From NCBI GenBank assembly GCA_902779165.1, contig CACZAN010000034.1:1-62428 (forward strand): a stretch of DNA of 62,428 bases. The letters run 5' to 3'. A program made the translations under genes and the position numbers. Shown piece after piece: positions 42,340 through 51,395 of the stretch (positions are counted from its first letter, which is position 1; every line of letters begins with the position of its first letter). The notes beneath the pieces were generated by a model, which was given only the letters and a program-made list of their open reading frames with translations, made no database searches and had not been told where the DNA came from. The DNA comes from an uncultured Bacteroidales bacterium (lineage in GTDB: Bacteria; Bacteroidota; Bacteroidia; Bacteroidales; Bacteroidaceae).

Positions 42340-43323
42340 CTAAAGTTTCACCTCATCCAGGCTGATTAACCCGTTGACGATGGCATAGATGGTGAGGCCT
42401 GCCGGCGAGTGTATCTGTGTCTTGCGGGCAATGTTTCGGCGGTGGGTCATTACGGTATTGACGGAAATGAACATCTTTTCGGCAATCTCCTTGTTCGAGA
42501 GCCCGCGCACCACGTGCCGAACCACCTCCTTCTCGCGTTCTGAGAGGTCATCAGGACTTTGATTCTCTTCGTCGCGGTCTGATGCCAGCTCCGTTTCTAC
42601 GGCTTCTCCACGCTCGACTCGACGTCTGACTTGCGACTCCAGCAAGTGTACTGCTTCGGCAAACAGGGTGTCTTCGAGGTGGCAGTGGCTGAAGAGGTCT
42701 TCCTCCATGATGTAGATATCCATCAGTGTGTCTGCCAATCGCTGTGTATCAGCATCTGTGGGGTAGTATTTGATAATGATGGATTTCAGTTCATGGCTGC
42801 TCTTGCTGATGCTGTGGTGGTTGTCGTGGTGCTGTTCGGCCAATCTGCGGTAGCTGTGGGTGTGCTCCGGCAGTCTGCCGTCGAGTAGCTGCTGTACGTA
42901 GACGTGGATGTGCTCGTTCTCGTACTGCATGTGGCGCTGTACAGCAGCGGCATAATCATCGTAGTACTTCAGGATAAGGAATGCCAGCTGATTGCTGGCA
43001 GAGCAGTCGATGGCTTCTATCAGCTTGCGTCGGATAGCCGGCAGGCGAAAGTCGACGAAATAGTTGTGGGAGCGGCGCAGGTAGCGCATCAGCTCGCCCA
43101 CGCTGACCTCTTCTGCCAGTTCATCGACGGAAATGTGTCCTTCGCCCTGTATGAAATTCACTACGGCCAGAAAGGTGGAAGTGTCCACGTTGCTGCTCTT
43201 GCATGCTGCATCGATGCTTTGGTTGCCAAAGCCCAGCGAGACGCCAAAGCGCGAGATGACCTGCAGCAGGCGGTAGTCATCGTGGATGAGATCACTCATG
43301 TGAGCGGTTGCCGTGAAATGCAT
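42340..43323 (-). CDS. RIC/hemerythrin-like sensor fused to LuxR-type DNA-binding domain
   Basis: 327 residues. Residues ~9-60 resemble the ScdA_N/DUF542 part of RIC iron-sulfur repair proteins (MSDLIHDDYRLLQVISRFGV). Residues ~80-240 are hemerythrin-like with conserved His/Glu (LRRSHNYF, HMQYENEHIHVY, HHDNHHSISKSSHE, EEDLFSHCHLEDTLF). The C-terminus is a LuxR HTH (LSEREKEVVRHVVRGLSNKEIAEKMFISVNTV). Predicted cytoplasmic regulator sensing O2, NO or iron through a di-iron site; ruvB and sufS follow at once. Confidence 0.82.
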   Translation of the reverse strand: MHFTATAHMSDLIHDDYRLLQVISRFGVSLGFGNQSIDAACKSSNVDTSTFLAVVNFIQGEGHISVDELAEEVSVGELMRYLRRSHNYFVDFRLPAIRRKLIEAIDCSASNQLAFLILKYYDDYAAAVQRHMQYENEHIHVYVQQLLDGRLPEHTHSYRRLAEQHHDNHHSISKSSHELKSIIIKYYPTDADTQRLADTLMDIYIMEEDLFSHCHLEDTLFAEAVHLLESQVRRRVERGEAVETELASDRDEENQSPDDLSEREKEVVRHVVRGLSNKEIAEKMFISVNTVMTHRRNIARKTQIHSPAGLTIYAIVNGLISLDEVKL

Positions 43324-43357
43324 AGATGGAAGAGATAAGGAGAATAAAAAAGAAAGG

Positions 43358-43393
43358 AGCCCGCCCGCTGTGGTATGACGACAGGGGCGGGCT
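43358..43393 (-). terminator. terminator of the lipoprotein gene 43417-43884
   Basis: GC-rich stem AGCCCGCCC (43358-43366) with 43385-43393; the minus strand continues CTCCTTTCTTTTTTA. Confidence 0.7.
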
Positions 43394-43416
43394 AAAAGTC
43401 AATGTTCGTGAACTTG

Positions 43417-43884
43417 TTAATAGACTGGCTTGTTGTCCACAACGATTGTTTTACCACGATTGATGACGAGTGTGGCGTCAATCTTATTCTCGTTGAGAAT
43501 AGAAGCCTGAACCTTGAAAGCTTCCTTTTTCTTCAGATCGAGGAAAATAGCTAACACCTCGTCGTCAATGTCTTCTGCTCTCTTCTCGGTCTGGAGGAAG
43601 AACTGCTTCTCATCTTCCTTCACAGTGAAATGGGCGTTCTTGGATTCAGGGGTCTCGACGGTGGCTGAACTGTAAGCATGGGCAATCATCTTGTTGATTT
43701 GAGTGCGAGCATTGATGACAGTTGCTTGCTGACTTTCAGGAACCTTGTCAATAGAGACATTCTTCAATTCCCAAACATAAGTGAGGGTAGGGATCTCTTC
43801 TTCGTCATCGCCACCGCAGGAGGCAACGGCGAACGGCAGGGCAACGATTATCATTGCAGCCAGAATTTTCCAAATGTTCTTCAT
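43417..43884 (-). CDS. hypothetical lipoprotein
   Basis: About 155 residues from MKNIWKILAAMIIVALPF; the longer frame is rejected because its first codons overlap the -7 box. Lipobox VASCGGDDEEE, then a ~125-residue domain of alternating strands and helices that I do not recognise. Single-gene unit with its own promoter (TACTTTTG, 43936-43943) and terminator. Confidence 0.72.
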   Translation of the reverse strand: MKNIWKILAAMIIVALPFAVASCGGDDEEEIPTLTYVWELKNVSIDKVPESQQATVINARTQINKMIAHAYSSATVETPESKNAHFTVKEDEKQFFLQTEKRAEDIDDEVLAIFLDLKKKEAFKVQASILNENKIDATLVINRGKTIVVDNKPVY

Positions 43885-43935
43885 TTTAGTCTGTTTTTTA
43901 ATGATAATGAGTATTGTTTTTGCGTTATTTCGTGG

Positions 43936-43943
43936 CAAAAGTA
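43936..43943 (-). promoter_or_regulatory. -7 box of the lipoprotein gene 43417-43884
   Basis: TACTTTTG on the minus strand, ~52 bp before the ATG at 43884. Confidence 0.6.
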
Positions 43944-44113
43944 CGCTTTATTTTCCGTTGAGCCAAAGAAAAGCAAGACAAAATGTGGAGGAGGGCTCCA
44001 AAATACATCGTTTTTTGTGTCCTGATACCTAAAATCAATGACTCGCGTCTTTGCAGCAGACTTTTTCTGATAGAGTAAACCTCATTATTTGTGAGTATTT
44101 TGACTTTTCTTTG

Positions 44114-44144
44114 TTGCCGCTCTGATTTATTTTGCCTACTTTTG
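44114..44144 (+). promoter_or_regulatory. promoter of the imelysin/haem cluster
   Basis: TTG at 44114-44116, 20 bp, -7 box TACTTTTG at 44137-44144; ATG of the first gene at 44190. Confidence 0.65.
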
Positions 44145-44189
44145 CAGCCGCTAAGGGAAAACCACTCCCTCAGTGTCTATACTAGAAAA

Positions 44190-45512
44190 ATGAATGAAAT
44201 ACAAAATGCATACCTGCGTATTCGAATGACCATTCTGCTCTCTGTCTTCGCTTTTATGACAGTATCAGGGCAGACGTCCGATGAGGATTATCAAAAATTC
44301 CGCGTCGGCGGCTATGGCGAAATGGTAGCTTCTTTCATGGGCTATGGCACCAGCCGTTTCAACGGCACGTCAACAGGAAATACCTACGAGAATCGTGCTG
44401 CTATCGCCATTCCTCGGTTTGTGCTTGCAGGGGACTACAAATTCAATAAGCATTGGCAAGTAGGTGCTGAAATAGAATTTGAAGCAGGGGGCGTTGGCAT
44501 AGAGACAGAGCTGGAAGCCTCGGAAAATGGAGAGTATGAAAAAGAAATGGAAAAAGGTGGTGAGGTGGCCTTGGAACAGTTTCATGTGACATACACGCTC
44601 AATCGGTATTTTCACGTGCGAGCCGGCCATGTGGTTCTTCCTGTAGGACTAACGAATGCTCACCACGAACCCATACTCTTTTTCGGCACGGTACGTCCGG
44701 AAGGTGAGACCGTGGTGATTCCATCTACTTGGCATGAGACCGGGTTGAATATCTTTGGCTCTTTTGGCAGAGACTATAGTAGTATGAGCTATCAAGTGTT
44801 TGTCACGGCGGGACTGAACGCCGACGGCTTCGGGCGTGACCATTGGGTGGCCGACGGCAAGCAGGGCCTCTTTGAAATGGATAATTTCACGAGCCCAGCC
44901 TATACTGCCCGCTTAGACTATCATGGAGTAAAAGGTTTACGCGTTGGGGCGTGTGTGTATTATGTGAATAATGCAGCGGCAAATGCCGACAAACCTTTCA
45001 AGTATTCCTCTGTGGGCAGAGTGCCTGTCACCATCCTCACCATTGATGGTCAGTACCAGAATCGCTATGTCACCGCTCGTGCCAATTTCCTTTGGGGCGA
45101 GGTCGGAAACTCAAGGAAACTGAGCAACGTGTCATTGTCTAACCTCTCGAACTACCATCATGGAGCCATGCGCCGTACCGCTCAAAATGCCCTCGCTTAT
45201 GGGGCAGAGGTGGGACTGAACCTCCGTAATATCTTTGGCAACCCGAAGGTGCCTGTCTTCTATCCTTTTGTCCGTTACGAATACTACAACCCGCAGGAGC
45301 GTGGCGAGGGCGATCAGACCGTGGAGCCCCGTTGCCAGGTCAGCAAGTGGGTCGCAGGCTTGAACTGGTTTGCACTCCCGAATCTGGTAGTTAAAGCAGA
45401 TTGGAGTACCCGCAAGATAGGGACTTCCCATATGTTCGGTAGCAGCCGTTATAACCGCGAGAATGAGTTTTCCATCGGTGTTGCTTATGCGGGATGGTTC
45501 TGGAAGAAATGA
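44190..45512 (+). CDS. outer-membrane beta-barrel (porin-like) protein
   Basis: About 440 residues from MNEIQNAYLRIRMTILLSV; the frame open to 44091 crosses the promoter. Signal peptide ending VSGQ, then alternating aromatic strands (FRVGGYGEMVASF, HFRVRAGHVVLPVGL-like) and a terminal Phe/Trp-rich strand GVAYAGWFWKK. Consistent with a 14-18 strand barrel of the phosphate-porin-like superfamily. First gene of the cluster with imelysin and cytochrome-type proteins, so it may admit iron or haem (inference). Confidence 0.75.
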   Translation: MNEIQNAYLRIRMTILLSVFAFMTVSGQTSDEDYQKFRVGGYGEMVASFMGYGTSRFNGTSTGNTYENRAAIAIPRFVLAGDYKFNKHWQVGAEIEFEAGGVGIETELEASENGEYEKEMEKGGEVALEQFHVTYTLNRYFHVRAGHVVLPVGLTNAHHEPILFFGTVRPEGETVVIPSTWHETGLNIFGSFGRDYSSMSYQVFVTAGLNADGFGRDHWVADGKQGLFEMDNFTSPAYTARLDYHGVKGLRVGACVYYVNNAAANADKPFKYSSVGRVPVTILTIDGQYQNRYVTARANFLWGEVGNSRKLSNVSLSNLSNYHHGAMRRTAQNALAYGAEVGLNLRNIFGNPKVPVFYPFVRYEYYNPQERGEGDQTVEPRCQVSKWVAGLNWFALPNLVVKADWSTRKIGTSHMFGSSRYNRENEFSIGVAYAGWFWKK

Positions 45513-45528
45513 AAGTAAAAGAATCGAT

Positions 45529-45583
45529 CATATCAATTAACTATATCAATTAACCATATCAAATAACCACATCAATTAACCAC
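45529..45583. repeat. 13-bp tandem repeat upstream of the imelysin gene
   Basis: Four units of ATATCAATTAACC type fill the 72-bp spacer and abut the start codon. Confidence 0.75.
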
Positions 45584-45584
45584 A

Positions 45585-46721
45585 ATGAAAAAAAATCTAT
45601 TTTTCGCAGCATTGCTGCTGACAGCGACGATGTTTTTTGCCGCTTGTAATAAGAACGATGATGTAACCCCCGGTTCACAGCAGGAAGCGGCAGATTTGGA
45701 CTACAATGCCCAGAATGCCAAGTCCTGGGCGAATTACATGGTGCAAGTCGGCTATCTGCTTCAACAAGATGCCACCACGCTCAATGATGCTTGGACGAAG
45801 AGCTATGAGGGCGGAAAAGCGTTTAAGGAAATTTTCCTGAACCAACAGGCTCTTGTCTGCGTAGAACAAATAATTGACGGCTGCTCCAATATCGCTAACG
45901 AAGTGGGTACTGCAAAAATCGGAGATCCATACGACCTTTACTTCAGTGGCAAGGTCACCGAGGCCCTCTATGCCGTAGAGTCTTGGTACAGTTGGCATAG
46001 CCGTGATGATTATAGCAATAATATCCGTTCTATTCGAAATGCCTATTTCGGCACGCGCGACGGAAGGACCATTGCCGAACATTCTTTGGCTACCATCATA
46101 GCCAACAATAATCAGGCTCTTGATACCGAGGTAAAGGATAATATACAGGGGGCCATCAATGCCATCCTGGCCATACCCGATCCCTTCCGCAATAATATAG
46201 GTGCGCCCGAGGTCCAAAAGGCGATGACCGCCTGTGCCAATCTGCAAGAGACCTTGGGCAAACTCAAGAAATACATACAGTCCACACCAACGGTGAACAC
46301 AGATGCTGTTTTACATCCCATTCTTGAGACGTATGTCAATGACGTTGTCCTGCCGACATATTCTGATTTACAGCAGGCTAATACTGCGTTATACCATGCC
46401 GCTCAGGCCTTCCAGCAACAACCGAGCAATGCTACTTTCGAGGCTTGCTGCAATGCCTGGTTTGAAGCTCGAGAGCCATGGGAGAGTTCAGAGGCATTCC
46501 TCTTTGGTCCTGTAGATGCTTTAGGATTAGATCCGAACATGGATAGTTGGCCTCTGGATCAGGATGCCATTGTGAATATCCTCAATTCCGGCAAGTTCGA
46601 TAATCTCACTTGGAGCGACGGCGACGATGACGATGAAATTGAAGCCGTACAGAGTGTCCGTGGATTCCACACCATGGAGTTCCTTATCTTCAAGGACGGC
46701 AAAGCACGCAGAGTGAATTAA
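45585..46721 (+). CDS. imelysin-like (M75) iron-uptake lipoprotein, apparently permuted
   Basis: 378 residues with lipobox FAACNKND. The family motif GxHxxE appears as GFHTME at 360-365, only 13 residues before the end. The segment normally following it in imelysins (SWYSWHSRDDYSNNIRSI, then helices around ALDTEVKDNIQGAINAI) instead lies in the N-terminal half. This is the order expected for a circular permutation, not a truncation. Imelysin/IrpA proteins act in iron or haem acquisition at the cell surface. 7 bp before the di-haem oxidoreductase gene. Confidence 0.8.
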   Translation: MKKNLFFAALLLTATMFFAACNKNDDVTPGSQQEAADLDYNAQNAKSWANYMVQVGYLLQQDATTLNDAWTKSYEGGKAFKEIFLNQQALVCVEQIIDGCSNIANEVGTAKIGDPYDLYFSGKVTEALYAVESWYSWHSRDDYSNNIRSIRNAYFGTRDGRTIAEHSLATIIANNNQALDTEVKDNIQGAINAILAIPDPFRNNIGAPEVQKAMTACANLQETLGKLKKYIQSTPTVNTDAVLHPILETYVNDVVLPTYSDLQQANTALYHAAQAFQQQPSNATFEACCNAWFEAREPWESSEAFLFGPVDALGLDPNMDSWPLDQDAIVNILNSGKFDNLTWSDGDDDDEIEAVQSVRGFHTMEFLIFKDGKARRVN

Positions 46722-46728
46722 TCCCACC

Positions 46729-48183
46729 ATGAGTAACCAGATGAACAGGAAACTACAGAAAAGCCTGCTTGTGGCGACCGCCATGATCTTGTGCATGGCG
46801 TGCGATGATGGCGGCTTGACGGAACTGCCTTTGACACCCGAAGAGGAAGCCGAGTTCGCACTTTCTGCCGGAACATCGACAAATTTCCTCTCCACGTCAT
46901 ACGCCTATGATAGTGAGGCGGAATGGGTCACGGGAGCTTTAGCGCGTCGCTTTATACGTGGCGACAAACTTTACGATGATGGTCGCACAAGTTCCAATAG
47001 CTATGGTGGTGGTCTGGGGCCTGTCTATGCTGGTTATAGTTGTGGCAGTTGCCATCGAAATGCAGGTCGCACAAGGCCGGCATTGTGGGAAGAAACAGAA
47101 GGCAGTGGCTCGTTTGGATTTTCTGCTATGCTGGTCTATGTTACCCGAAAGAATGGCGTTTTCTTTCAAGGTTATGGCAGAGTCCTTCACGACCAGGCTA
47201 TTTATGGCGTTCGGCCTGAAGGAAAGGTGCATGTCACTAAACATTACCAGACATTCCAGTTCCCCGATGGAGATACTTATGAACTCTGTTACCCGGAATA
47301 TACCATTACAGACTGGTATGCCGACAGCATCCGTCCCGAAGACCTCTTCTGCTCTGTGCGCATTCCCCTTCGCCATGTGGGGATGGGACAGATTATGGCT
47401 CTCGACCCCAATGAGATAGAAGCACTGGCACGCAAGAGTAATTATCCGGAATGGGGCATCAGCGGTCGCTGTAACTATATTGTTGAGCGCGGTCGCAAAC
47501 AGTTGGGAGTAGGAGGTAATAAGGCACAACATGCCGATCTGACAGTGGAGCTTGGCTTCAGTAGCGATATGGGTGTTACCAATAGCCGCTATCCCGAGGA
47601 AATATGCGAAGGCCAGCGCCAGATGCAAGAGGGATCCATGATGGGGCTCCTATATGACCAGTTGGATATCTCTACAGAAGATATGGAGGATGTTGACTTG
47701 TATCTGCAATGCCTGAGTGTGCCCGCACGCCGGAACATTAATAATCAGACAGTGAAACGGGGACAGCAACTCTTCAACGAGGCAGGTTGCCATCTGTGTC
47801 ATGCCACCAACCTCCACACCCGCACTCGGGGAACCACCCTGCTCAATGGTACCCAACTGCCTTGGCTTGGTGGCCAGACCATTCATCCTTATTCCGACTT
47901 CCTGTTGCATGATATGGGGTCGGAAATCATGGGCGTCGGTCTCAACGACAACTACGTCAGTGGTTTAGCCCGAGGCAATGAATGGCGCACGACGCCTCTG
48001 TGGGGTATCGGTCTTCAGGAGACGGTGAATGGTCACACCTATTTCCTCCACGATGGGCGTGCCCGTAATTTCCTGGAGGCCATTATGTGGCATGGCGGCG
48101 AGGGCGAAGCCTCGAAGAATAAGTTCAAGAACATGAGCCGGGATGACCGACAGGCGCTCATCCGCTTCCTGCAATCACTTTGA
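46729..48183 (+). CDS. di-haem oxidoreductase (DHOR, thiol-oxidoreductase-like) lipoprotein
   Basis: 484 residues. Lipobox CMACDDGG; haem motifs CGSCH (105-109) and CHLCH (354-358). ERGRKQLGVGGNKAQHADLT and ETVNGHTYFLHDGRARNFLEA are typical of DHOR proteins, which accompany imelysins in many genomes. Probably reduces or oxidises iron or another substrate at the envelope. Covalent haem requires a cytochrome c maturation system elsewhere. Confidence 0.85.
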   Translation: MSNQMNRKLQKSLLVATAMILCMACDDGGLTELPLTPEEEAEFALSAGTSTNFLSTSYAYDSEAEWVTGALARRFIRGDKLYDDGRTSSNSYGGGLGPVYAGYSCGSCHRNAGRTRPALWEETEGSGSFGFSAMLVYVTRKNGVFFQGYGRVLHDQAIYGVRPEGKVHVTKHYQTFQFPDGDTYELCYPEYTITDWYADSIRPEDLFCSVRIPLRHVGMGQIMALDPNEIEALARKSNYPEWGISGRCNYIVERGRKQLGVGGNKAQHADLTVELGFSSDMGVTNSRYPEEICEGQRQMQEGSMMGLLYDQLDISTEDMEDVDLYLQCLSVPARRNINNQTVKRGQQLFNEAGCHLCHATNLHTRTRGTTLLNGTQLPWLGGQTIHPYSDFLLHDMGSEIMGVGLNDNYVSGLARGNEWRTTPLWGIGLQETVNGHTYFLHDGRARNFLEAIMWHGGEGEASKNKFKNMSRDDRQALIRFLQSL

Positions 48184-48205
48184 TGAATTATATAATAAAA
48201 CGTCT

Positions 48206-49435
48206 ATGAGAATCAAATTCTTCCTTTTTTCCCTGACGTTGGCTACCATAAGCCTTTCCGCACAGGAGAACACTCCGTCGCTTGACATGCAAAACGGTGT
48301 TGTTCCTATTGCCGACAACCGCGGCTTCACTCTCCAAAGTAAAGACGGCCGTTTCGTTTTTAAGCCCTACTTGATGCTGCAGGCTTCAGGCAACTTTAAT
48401 TGGTACGACAGCGAGGGGTTGGATAAAGCCTACAACCAGGACAATGTAGCCAACTCGGGCTTTGCTATCCCCAATGCTATCCTCGGCTTCACCGGGCGAG
48501 CCTTTGGCAAAATCGACTATAACCTTTGTATTAATGCCTCGGCCACGGGAGCTGCTATTCTGCAGCAGGCTTGGATAGACTATGGCATCAGTCCTGCTGC
48601 GCACTTCCGCGTCGGCAAGTTCAAGACACCCTTTACCCACGCCTACCTCACCACACTTGGCGAGACCTTACTGCCCTCGCTCCCGAATTCATTGACCCAG
48701 CAAGTGCTGCTGCCCTATTCCTTGAATGCCGTCACTCCCGCTTTTGCCACCGGCTTCGACCTCGGAGTGGAATTTCATGGCATGACGAAGTCGAATATCG
48801 GTTATGAAATAGGCCTCTTCAATGGCACCGGAATCAATACCAACTTGGCTTCCAAGACGTTGTCAGACGACCTCCATATCCCGTCGCTGCTCTATGCCGG
48901 ACGCCTCACCTATCAGCCTTGGGGGGCAATGCCTACCTCACAGGGAAACCCCAAGCTGCTTGCTGAGAAGAAGATGCTGTTCGGACTGTCGGCAAACTAC
49001 AACGTAGAGAGCGAAAGCGAGTCGACTAACGATTTTCGCTTGGGTGCAGAGTTCGCCTTCTTATGGAATCGGCTCTACCTTGGGGCAGAGTTCTATTACA
49101 TGAATATTGCCTTCACCAAGCGCCAAAAGATTTCAGACAAATACCACTACCTCGGAGGTTACGTCCAGGCTGGCTATTTTGTCACCCGCTATCTGCAGCC
49201 CACCTTCCGCTACGATTTCTTCGACCGCAACGGTGTCGGCTCCACAGGTACTCATGGTCTGCTGAATGCTCCGGCCGTCGGGTTGAACTTTTTCATCCCC
49301 AGTTGCAACCTGAAGCTTTCGGCCATGTATGAGTTCGTAGGACGATGGGGCCACGATCGGCAGCTTGATCGCGACATTGATGACCTCGGAATTGCTACTC
49401 ACAAGGCTGTTGTGATGCTCCAATACTCTTTCTGA
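48206..49435 (+). CDS. phosphate-selective-porin-like outer-membrane protein (OprO/P type)
   Basis: 409 residues from MRIKFFLFSLTLATISLSAQ; the frame extends upstream over the end of the DHOR gene. Features: GRFVFKPYLMLQASGNFNW, QQAWIDYGISPAAHFRVGKFKTPF and a C-terminal strand ending in Phe. OprO/P-type barrels carry phosphate, but in this context the substrate may be an iron complex (inference). 22 bp after the DHOR stop. Confidence 0.82.
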   Translation: MRIKFFLFSLTLATISLSAQENTPSLDMQNGVVPIADNRGFTLQSKDGRFVFKPYLMLQASGNFNWYDSEGLDKAYNQDNVANSGFAIPNAILGFTGRAFGKIDYNLCINASATGAAILQQAWIDYGISPAAHFRVGKFKTPFTHAYLTTLGETLLPSLPNSLTQQVLLPYSLNAVTPAFATGFDLGVEFHGMTKSNIGYEIGLFNGTGINTNLASKTLSDDLHIPSLLYAGRLTYQPWGAMPTSQGNPKLLAEKKMLFGLSANYNVESESESTNDFRLGAEFAFLWNRLYLGAEFYYMNIAFTKRQKISDKYHYLGGYVQAGYFVTRYLQPTFRYDFFDRNGVGSTGTHGLLNAPAVGLNFFIPSCNLKLSAMYEFVGRWGHDRQLDRDIDDLGIATHKAVVMLQYSF

Positions 49436-49483
49436 GTAAAGAAAGCGCTCGTTTTTGTTAATAATTCAAAAAAAGAGTAGGAT

Positions 49484-50197
49484 ATGAAGCATAGAAGTCT
49501 TATCTTTGCAGCGATTTTTGGAGCATTAGGCCTTGTAGCATGTGATGAAGGCGATATTCAGGAACAGCAAAACCAATTCCAAAACTCGAGGAAAGTGGCG
49601 CTGCTCACTACTCATATTAGCGGACGTGATTCATGGCCCTCTCAGTATAACGTGGTGCTCGCTTCCTTTGCCGAGAACAGCAACTATGCGATATCGCAGA
49701 GTACGCTGCCGGAGGATATCGGTACGGATCTGTTCCAGATGACCATGGATCTCGCCGATGAAAACATCTCGACGGTGGAGCTGTGCATCACCAATCGCTT
49801 GCGCCAGCGGGTAGCAACGTTCTTGGAACAACCCTTGAGCAACATACAAGGCGACACGCTCCGCCTGAGTGCCGAGGCCGTGAATCTTGGAATGTTCCAG
49901 ACCATTCAGGATATGGTCTTTACACCTACATGTGCCCGTTGCCACGGGCTCGGAAACACCCCTGCCGCAGGACTCAACCTGTCAGAGGGGAAAAGCTACG
50001 AGTCCCTCGTCAATCATGTGTCAAGCAAGGAGGAACGAGGCATGAGAGTAGTGGCTGGTAATGCGGCTTCCAGCCTCCTGCACAAGGTCATCAATGGTGA
50101 CCCGTCAGGAGTCAGCTTCAACCATTCAAATATGATTAAAGAGTCCTCCACCTTGGCGCTCATTGACCATTGGATAAATGCTGGAGCCAATCCATAA
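49484..50197 (+). CDS. haem c-binding lipoprotein
   Basis: 237 residues: lipobox LVACDEGD (Cys20) and a single haem motif CARCH at 150-154, followed by a short cytochrome-like domain with NHSNMIKE (possible axial Met) and DHWINAGANP, as in planctomycete-type cytochromes. Likely electron carrier for the DHOR protein. Overlaps the next gene by 20 bp. Confidence 0.78.
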   Translation: MKHRSLIFAAIFGALGLVACDEGDIQEQQNQFQNSRKVALLTTHISGRDSWPSQYNVVLASFAENSNYAISQSTLPEDIGTDLFQMTMDLADENISTVELCITNRLRQRVATFLEQPLSNIQGDTLRLSAEAVNLGMFQTIQDMVFTPTCARCHGLGNTPAAGLNLSEGKSYESLVNHVSSKEERGMRVVAGNAASSLLHKVINGDPSGVSFNHSNMIKESSTLALIDHWINAGANP

Positions 50198-51374
50198 GAA
50201 TATTGAAATACGATATAAATTGAAATACGAAAAGATTACATTAAAAGAGCTGGGCGTCACCGTGGAACTTTCCACCTTCGCGCCGGCCGACAGGGTTGCC
50301 GAGCAGCATGCCATCCTGCATGTGGCACCCTGTGGTCAGTATTTTGCAGGCCAGTTCAGCCGTATAGCCCAAGCTGAACAGGCACTGTTGTCAATGCCCC
50401 AATGCGCTGGAGCCCGAATCATCTTCAAGCGTTATTTCCTTAGCGACGCTACCAATCAGGCACCCATCATCCGCGAGCGGGAGAAGCCCGGCACGGAGAT
50501 GTGTTCCGTCAGCTGCATCGAACAGGCTCCTCTCGACGGCTCCAAGGTGGCCACATGGCTCTACCTGGTTCACGACATGCAGGTGGAGAACTCCGACGGG
50601 CTCATCGTCGCCCGCCACAACGGCTACAGCCATCTTTGGAAGATGGGCATGTGTTCCAGTGAGGGAGACAGCGCTCAGCAGACCACGAACCTTCTCAAAG
50701 GCTATGAGGAGACCCTGCAGCGATTCGATGCCACACTCGCCGACAACTGCATCCGCACGTGGTTTTATGTGCGCGATGTGGACACACAATACGCCGGCAT
50801 GGTACGTGCCCGCCGCGAGAACTTTGTGGAACAGGGTCTGACACCCGACACCCATTTCATCGCCAGCACGGGCATTGGAGGATCGCCCGCAGACACTCGT
50901 GCCCTGGTGCAGCTGGGCACCTACGCCCTCGTCGGATTCCAACCCGCACAGCAACGCTATCTCTACGCAAAAACTCACCTCAACTCCACCTACGAGTACG
51001 GCGTCACTTTCGAGCGTGGTACCCTGATGGAATATGGCGATCGCCAGCACGTTTACATCAGCGGCACTGCTTCCATAAATAATAAAGGTGAAGTGGTTCA
51101 CGTCGGCGATATCGTGCGCCAGACCGAGCGGATGTGGGAAAATGTAGGAGCCCTGCTGGCAGAGGCCGGATCCGGCTTCGACGACATCGCGCACCTCATC
51201 GTCTATCTGCGCGACATCAGCGACTACGACATCGTTCGCGAGCTCTTCAGCCAGCGGTTCCCCGAGGTGCCATGCGTCATCACCCTGGCACCTGTCTGCC
51301 GTCCCACATGGCTCATCGAGATGGAGTGTGTAGCCATCAAGGAACACCAGAACCCCGAGTTCCGTGATTTCTAA
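50178..51374 (+). CDS. RidA/chorismatase-like protein
   Basis: 398 residues, no signal peptide. The C-terminal ~130 residues have a RidA-type pattern (VHVGDIVRQTERMWENVGALLAEAG, DDIAHLIVYLRDISDY, IEMECVAI). The middle (FIASTGIGGSPADTRAL and a long preceding half) resembles the two-lobe FkbO/Hyg5 chorismatase-like organisation. Function uncertain: imine/enamine deamination or an aromatic-acid lyase. Translationally coupled to the haem lipoprotein, although it looks cytoplasmic. Confidence 0.65.
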   Translation: MLEPIHKNIEIRYKLKYEKITLKELGVTVELSTFAPADRVAEQHAILHVAPCGQYFAGQFSRIAQAEQALLSMPQCAGARIIFKRYFLSDATNQAPIIREREKPGTEMCSVSCIEQAPLDGSKVATWLYLVHDMQVENSDGLIVARHNGYSHLWKMGMCSSEGDSAQQTTNLLKGYEETLQRFDATLADNCIRTWFYVRDVDTQYAGMVRARRENFVEQGLTPDTHFIASTGIGGSPADTRALVQLGTYALVGFQPAQQRYLYAKTHLNSTYEYGVTFERGTLMEYGDRQHVYISGTASINNKGEVVHVGDIVRQTERMWENVGALLAEAGSGFDDIAHLIVYLRDISDYDIVRELFSQRFPEVPCVITLAPVCRPTWLIEMECVAIKEHQNPEFRDF

Positions 51375-51395
51375 CCTCCTCCCCATTCCTCAATT

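Noticed and set aside
46129-46721. Imelysin as a truncated gene
   Set aside because: All parts of the family are present but in changed order, and the next gene follows after 7 bp, so permutation fits better.
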